NCBI GenBank assembly: GCA_003151475.1
Contig: PLXQ01000065.1
Coordinates: 28,341-92,340, forward strand
Source: Acidimicrobiaceae bacterium
Lineage (GTDB): Bacteria > Actinomycetota > Acidimicrobiia > Acidimicrobiales > UBA8190
DNA: 64,000 bases
Reading direction: 5' to 3'
Below, one piece after another: positions 60,388 to 64,000 of this stretch (positions within the stretch are counted from its first letter, which is position 1; every line of letters begins with the position of its first letter). The position numbers were made by a program, and so were the translations under genes. The notes below the pieces were generated by a model. The model ran no database searches. It saw only the letters and a program-made list of their open reading frames with translations, and had not been told where the DNA came from.

Positions 60388-60833
60388 CAGCCCCAGCTGC
60401 TGATGGACATGTCGTCAGGGTAGGGGGTGGCCTTGCCGCTTTCGAACCCGGCTTTCAGCCCGAGGAGAAACAGTGCCCACTTGGTACTGCAGTGATGCAT
60501 GAACTCGACCGGTTGGCGCCAGTCGCCATGGGTGAAGAGCACCACCGTCTCCTCCCCTGATGCGGTGAGGTCGAACGTGAGTGTCGTGCCCACCCACTCG
60601 TCGGGCCCCGCCACGCAGCGCCAACCGACGTGACGGTCAGCCTCGAGGGCGACCACTTCCATGACGGCGGCCGGCTCGGGCTGGCCGAAGAAGAACCGGA
60701 TCGCTCCCCCGGGCTTCGCGTCCCCGTCGACGTCACGCGTCCACCATTCGGAGAGGCCTGCGGTCGTGGCCAGCTTCTCGTAGACCTGTCGGGGCGGTGC
60801 GGTGATCCCCACGCGGTGTCGGATGTCAGCCAT
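60387..60833 (-). CDS. SRPBCC/AHSA1-like protein
   Basis: 148 residues from ATG 60833 (MADIRHRVGITAPPRQVYEK), with AAAGGA nine bases before it; the longer start at 60866 is less likely. Core: TTAGLSEWWTRDVDGD, FFFGQPEPAAVMEV, GTTLTFDLTASGEETVVLFTHGDW and HHCSTKWALFLLGLKAG. This is an Aha1-homology or START-like pocket protein that binds a small hydrophobic ligand. It is first in a two-gene operon with the ArsR-AHSA1 fusion, a pairing common in actinobacteria. Confidence 0.88.
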   Translation of the reverse strand: MADIRHRVGITAPPRQVYEKLATTAGLSEWWTRDVDGDAKPGGAIRFFFGQPEPAAVMEVVALEADRHVGWRCVAGPDEWVGTTLTFDLTASGEETVVLFTHGDWRQPVEFMHHCSTKWALFLLGLKAGFESGKATPYPDDMSISSWG

Positions 60834-60877
60834 TTTCTTCGATCCTTTCGTCGTGCCGATAGACATGCATCCATCCG

Positions 60878-60908
60878 GCTGCCTAACGATAAGCAGCTAA
60901 ATGGCTGC
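60878..60908. promoter_or_regulatory. GCTGC/GCAGC half-sites upstream of the AHSA1-ArsR operon
   Basis: GCTGC (60878-60882), GCAGC (60893-60897) and GCTGC (60904-60908) lie close together in the AT-richer 169-base gap before the amidase. The middle one makes an inverted repeat with each neighbour. ArsR-type proteins bind such dyads near promoters; binding is inferred. Confidence 0.4.
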
Positions 60909-61002
60909 ATGTCAACCGGCCCGGTAGGTAATCAGCGGCCAGGAGGCAATCGGCGGGCAGAGGTCGGGAGCGCCGGAGCGCCACGGTGTACCGTCGGCCG
61001 AC

Positions 61003-62412
61003 GTGACCGATCCCTGGTTGGACGATGCCTGTGGCCTGGTCGACGCCTTCCGCCAGGGGACGATCTCACCGCTCGAGGCCCTGGAAGCCTGCATCGGGGC
61101 CATCGGCCGTTCGTCTCTCAACGCCTTCAGCCACACCGACTTCGATCGGGCGCGCCAGGCGGCCAAGGGGGCCGACGTCACGCTTCCGTTCGGAGGGGTG
61201 CCCTTCGGGGTGAAGGAGCTCGAGCGGGTCCGGCACTGGCCGTACACCGAGGCGTCCACCCTCTTTCGCGACCGCGTCTCGGTCAGCGACCAGACCTCCA
61301 TCACCCGGCTGCGGGCCTCGGGCGCGGTGCTCGGCGCCCAGACCACGGCCAGCGAGTTCGGGGGCATCAACTGCACGTCGACAGAACTGCACGGAACGAC
61401 GCGCAACCCATGGGACCCGTCGCGGACACCGGGGGGTTCGTCGGGGGGGACGGCGGCGGCAGTGGCCGGGGGCCTACTGCCCATCGCCACCGGGAGCGAC
61501 GGCGGCGGATCGATCCGAATACCGGCGGGCTTTTCCGGCCTGTTCGGGATGAAGGCCACCTACGGCCGCATTCCGAAGGGCCCCGAAGCGGGCATCGAAC
61601 CACTCACCAGCGTGCTCGGATGCCTCAGCCGGTCGGTGCGCGACACGGCCCGTTTCTTCGACGTCTGCAGCGGCTTCGATCAGCGCGATCCGTTGAGCTT
61701 GCCCGCCGTGGGCGGCTGGGAGGCCGCCCTCGGAACCCACCAGCTGGCCGGGAAGACGGTGGTCATCGCCCCCGATCTGGGCACGGCCCGGGTGCGCGAC
61801 GAGGTGGCCGAGGTGGTGAGGGCGGCGGCGGAGACTTTGGCCAAGGCGGCCGGGCTGAAGGTAGTGGACCATCCGCTCACGTTGCCGCCGCTGCGCGGCC
61901 AGTGGGCCATGGCCGGGATGGTGAGTTTCATCGTCGACCTGGGAGGTGCCTATCCCGACCGGATCGAAGACCTGTCACCAGAGATGCGGATGGGTCTCGA
62001 CTCGGCCCGGGAGCGATTCAGCCTGGAGCGGGCCGCCTCCATCGAGGCCTGGCGCCGGCAGTTGAACGAAGCCATGGCCGACATCTTCGAGGTGGCCGAC
62101 TTCGTCATGGCCTCGACCAACCCCGATGTCGCCTTCGCCGCCGAGGGTCCGCCCCCCTCGACCATCCCCGGGGCCGATCTGATCCATGAGATCGGCTTCG
62201 CCCGGGCCATCATGAACAACGCGGCGTTGACCGCCCCCTCCAATATGAACGGCAGCCCGGCCATGAGCATCCCCGCCGGCACGGTGGACGGGCTCCCGGT
62301 GGGACTCCAGGTCCTGGCCGGGCATCACCGCGAGCCCCTCCTGCTCGACCTCGCCCTGGTGGCGGAACGGGAATTGCGGTGGCCGAAGGTGGCACCCGGC
62401 TCCCCGATTTAA
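61003..62412 (+). CDS. amidase (amidase signature family)
   Basis: 469 residues, GTG start. The Ser-cisSer-Lys triad is seen: Lys in GVPFGVKELERV, Ser in TPGGSSGGTAAAVAGG and Ser in GSDGGGSIRIPAGFSG. ACIGAIGRSSLNAFS in the N-terminus and GLPVGLQVLAGHHREPLLL near the end are typical. It hydrolyses an amide or related bond; the substrate is unknown. It lies 63 bases before the second amidohydrolase. Confidence 0.92.
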   Translation: MTDPWLDDACGLVDAFRQGTISPLEALEACIGAIGRSSLNAFSHTDFDRARQAAKGADVTLPFGGVPFGVKELERVRHWPYTEASTLFRDRVSVSDQTSITRLRASGAVLGAQTTASEFGGINCTSTELHGTTRNPWDPSRTPGGSSGGTAAAVAGGLLPIATGSDGGGSIRIPAGFSGLFGMKATYGRIPKGPEAGIEPLTSVLGCLSRSVRDTARFFDVCSGFDQRDPLSLPAVGGWEAALGTHQLAGKTVVIAPDLGTARVRDEVAEVVRAAAETLAKAAGLKVVDHPLTLPPLRGQWAMAGMVSFIVDLGGAYPDRIEDLSPEMRMGLDSARERFSLERAASIEAWRRQLNEAMADIFEVADFVMASTNPDVAFAAEGPPPSTIPGADLIHEIGFARAIMNNAALTAPSNMNGSPAMSIPAGTVDGLPVGLQVLAGHHREPLLLDLALVAERELRWPKVAPGSPI

Positions 62413-62475
62413 GCTTGGTCCGGAATCGATGACGGGTCCTGGTTCACGAAGGGTCCGTCCCTGAAGGGGGGCGCG

Positions 62476-63732
62476 GTGTCTGAGCGCTACGTGATCATCT
62501 CGGCCGACGGCCACTGCGGGCTGCCCTTGGCCGACTACCGGCCCTACCTGGACGCCCGTTTCCACCGCCCCTTCGACGACTGGGTGGCCCAGAAAGAGGG
62601 CGAGCGGGCCCAGAAGCTGGAGACGAACTTCGAGTACATCATGGGCTGGGAGACCTCCAACGAGGAAGGGCTCCGCGGTGCGTATGACTCCGACGTGCGC
62701 GACAAGGAACTCGACCAGGACGGGGTCTCGGCCGACGTCCTCTTCGCCGACGCCGACGCCATCACGGGGATGGGCTCGCCGCCGTTCAACGCCGGGCTGG
62801 CGGCGGGCGAGATCGATGACCCCGACCTCGCTTTTGCCGGGGCCCGGGCCCACAATCGTTTCCTGGCCGAACTGTGTTCGTCATCTCCCGAGCGCCGGGC
62901 CGGCATCGCCTTGATCCCGCTGTGCCACGACCCGGCGCGCGCCGTGGAGGAAGCGCAGTGGGCGGCTGACCAGCCCGGGATCCGGGGCGTGATGATCCCC
63001 ACCATGTGGCGCGACCGACCGCCGTACTCGAGCGAGGTCTACGAACCGTTCTGGGCGGCCTGCGCCGCCGCCCACCTGCCCGTGCACACCCACTCGGGCG
63101 AGGCACCGCAGGAGGAGTACAACGGCCACCTCGGGATCTACCTGGCCGAGGTGGTGTGGTGGGCGGCCCGGCCGTCATGGCATCTGCTGTTCTCCGGCGC
63201 CTTCGAACGAAACCCCGATCTCATGTTCGTCGTCACTGAAGCGGCCGCCTACTGGATTGCCGACTCCAAGTGGAAGTGGGACCAGTACATGGGCGGGGGA
63301 CATACGACGAAGAAGATGGCGGCGCTGCTCGAGGGGAAGATCTCAAAGCTCCCGTCGGAGTACTTCGGCACCAACCTCTTCGCCGGGGCGTCCACCATGT
63401 CGAAGGAGGAGATCCGCCGGCGCCACGTCCTCGGCCTCGACGCCGTCATGTGGGGGACGGACTACCCGCACCCCGAGGGCTCGTGGCCCAACACGGCGGT
63501 GAAGCTCAAGACCGACTTCTGCCAAGTTCCCGTGGAGGAGACGAAGCAGCTCCTCGGTGCAACGGCGGCCAAGGTCTACGGCTTCGATCTCGAGGCGCTG
63601 CAGCCCATCGCCGACCGCATCGGCTATACCCCGCAGGACCTGGGCCAGGATCCATCGCTCCAGGCCGACCCGGACGCGGCGGCAACGGCGAAGTGGTGGC
63701 TGGCCGAGTACGGGATCACGCCGACGCGCTGA
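62476..63732 (+). CDS. amidohydrolase family protein (second)
   Basis: 418 residues, GTG start. VIISADGHCGLPLADYRPYL gives the first metal motif, PVHTHSGEAPQEEYNG a second His site, LMFVVTEAAAYWIAD the Glu, and AVMWGTDYPHPEGSWPNT the Asp. The same fold and end motif as the protein at 58322-59524, but diverged. Similar proteins decarboxylate or hydrolyse aromatic-ring cleavage products. Its stop codon is in a perfect 16-bp tandem duplication. A truncated VOC gene follows in 66 bases. Confidence 0.9.
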   Translation: MSERYVIISADGHCGLPLADYRPYLDARFHRPFDDWVAQKEGERAQKLETNFEYIMGWETSNEEGLRGAYDSDVRDKELDQDGVSADVLFADADAITGMGSPPFNAGLAAGEIDDPDLAFAGARAHNRFLAELCSSSPERRAGIALIPLCHDPARAVEEAQWAADQPGIRGVMIPTMWRDRPPYSSEVYEPFWAACAAAHLPVHTHSGEAPQEEYNGHLGIYLAEVVWWAARPSWHLLFSGAFERNPDLMFVVTEAAAYWIADSKWKWDQYMGGGHTTKKMAALLEGKISKLPSEYFGTNLFAGASTMSKEEIRRRHVLGLDAVMWGTDYPHPEGSWPNTAVKLKTDFCQVPVEETKQLLGATAAKVYGFDLEALQPIADRIGYTPQDLGQDPSLQADPDAAATAKWWLAEYGITPTR

Positions 63733-63756
63733 GCCACCGGCGCGCTGAGCCACCGG
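63725..63756 (+). repeat. perfect 16-bp tandem duplication over a stop codon
   Basis: CGCGCTGAGCCACCGG occurs at 63725-63740 and exactly again at 63741-63756. The TGA stop of the amidohydrolase is at 63730-63732 and its copy is at 63746-63748. Confidence 0.85.
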
Positions 63757-63798
63757 CGCGCGCACGAGTGCAAACGGTGTTCGAAAGGAAGCGAGACG

Positions 63799-63939
63799 AT
63801 GCGAACAATGCGGTTCAACCACATGGAGCTGTCATTTGCGCCGGGGACGCTGACCAAGGAATTTCGCGCCGACGTGGACACCTTTTACTGTGACGTCCTC
63901 GGTTGGAACTCGCTCGACACCGAGGTGGTCGGGCATTGA
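63799..63939 (+). pseudogene. truncated VOC (glyoxalase-like) protein
   Basis: ATG 63799 with GAAAGGAAG upstream reads MRFNHMELSFAPGTLTKEFR, then ADVDTFYCDVLGWNSLDTEV, and stops at 46 residues after VVGH. This is the first beta-alpha-beta module of vicinal oxygen chelate proteins, which should continue for about 100 more residues. The following bases to the window end do not continue it in any frame that I could follow. Probably a truncated gene; the window end prevents a firm check. Confidence 0.6.
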
Positions 63940-64000
63940 CGTCCCTCCCACGACTGAAGTCATGGGATTCCCGGGTGCTCATGCGGCGACCGGTCGGGTT

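Overview
The window looks like a chromosomal contig from a high-GC Gram-positive actinobacterium. Codon third positions are almost all G or C, GTG starts are common, and many neighbouring genes overlap by four bases (GTGA or ATGA). An F420-type LLM oxidoreductase, an LAxTG-type surface anchor, an ECF41 sigma factor, and a secreted protein with 42-residue GYWEVASDGG repeats all fit an Acidimicrobiia-like lineage. That placement is an inference; there is no rRNA or marker protein here to prove it.

Layout. 0-5.6 kb: a small secreted protein, a Tat-exported N-acetylmuramoyl-L-alanine amidase, a thioesterase with a frameshifted MFS pump, and a divergent HxlR-CMD-SDR operon. 5.6-14.6 kb: two related membrane GGDEF-EAL proteins on either side of a cytochrome P450, a beta-carbonic anhydrase and an ABC transporter pair. 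15.1-21.6 kb: two divergent drug-efflux operons (MFS-TetR, and MFS-MerR-dienelactone hydrolase-small protein-HAD) around a long symmetric dyad. 21.7-28.4 kb: exported proteins (beta-helix, LAxTG-anchored protein, GH43-like propeller with tandem repeats, CAP-fn3 protein) plus a methyltransferase. 28.5-33.0 kb: an ECF41 sigma factor with its CMD partner and a matching promoter, an LLM oxidoreductase, a membrane protein and an alpha/beta hydrolase. 33.0-34.1 kb: an RNA island with tRNA-Leu(CAG), two tRNA-shaped sequences with odd anticodon loops, and strong hairpins. 34.2-41.6 kb: a PutA bifunctional enzyme, a small conserved protein, a TauD-type dioxygenase and a PAS-GGDEF-EAL protein. 41.6-49.9 kb: membrane proteins and a MoxR-DUF58-transglutaminase operon, next to a long ORF joining a winged-helix-like region to an exported Thr-rich region. 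49.9-55.8 kb: a beta-propeller, a polysaccharide deacetylase-like lipoprotein, and an MMPL pump with TetR. 55.9-64 kb: a catabolic-looking group (frameshifted flavin monooxygenase, class II aldolase, two amidohydrolases, amidase, two AHSA1-type proteins, a truncated VOC protein).

Themes. (1) Cell-envelope and export proteins are many. (2) Three c-di-GMP turnover proteins lie within 36 kb. (3) Two genes carry frameshifts (MFS, flavin monooxygenase) and some others look truncated; at least the two MFS breaks sit in short C or G runs, so base-calling or assembly error must be considered. (4) Short 16-24 bp imperfect tandem duplications recur at gene ends, often copying the stop codon. (5) The RNA island at 33.3-34.1 kb is the least explained part of the window. 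I found no CRISPR array, integrase, transposase or rRNA gene.
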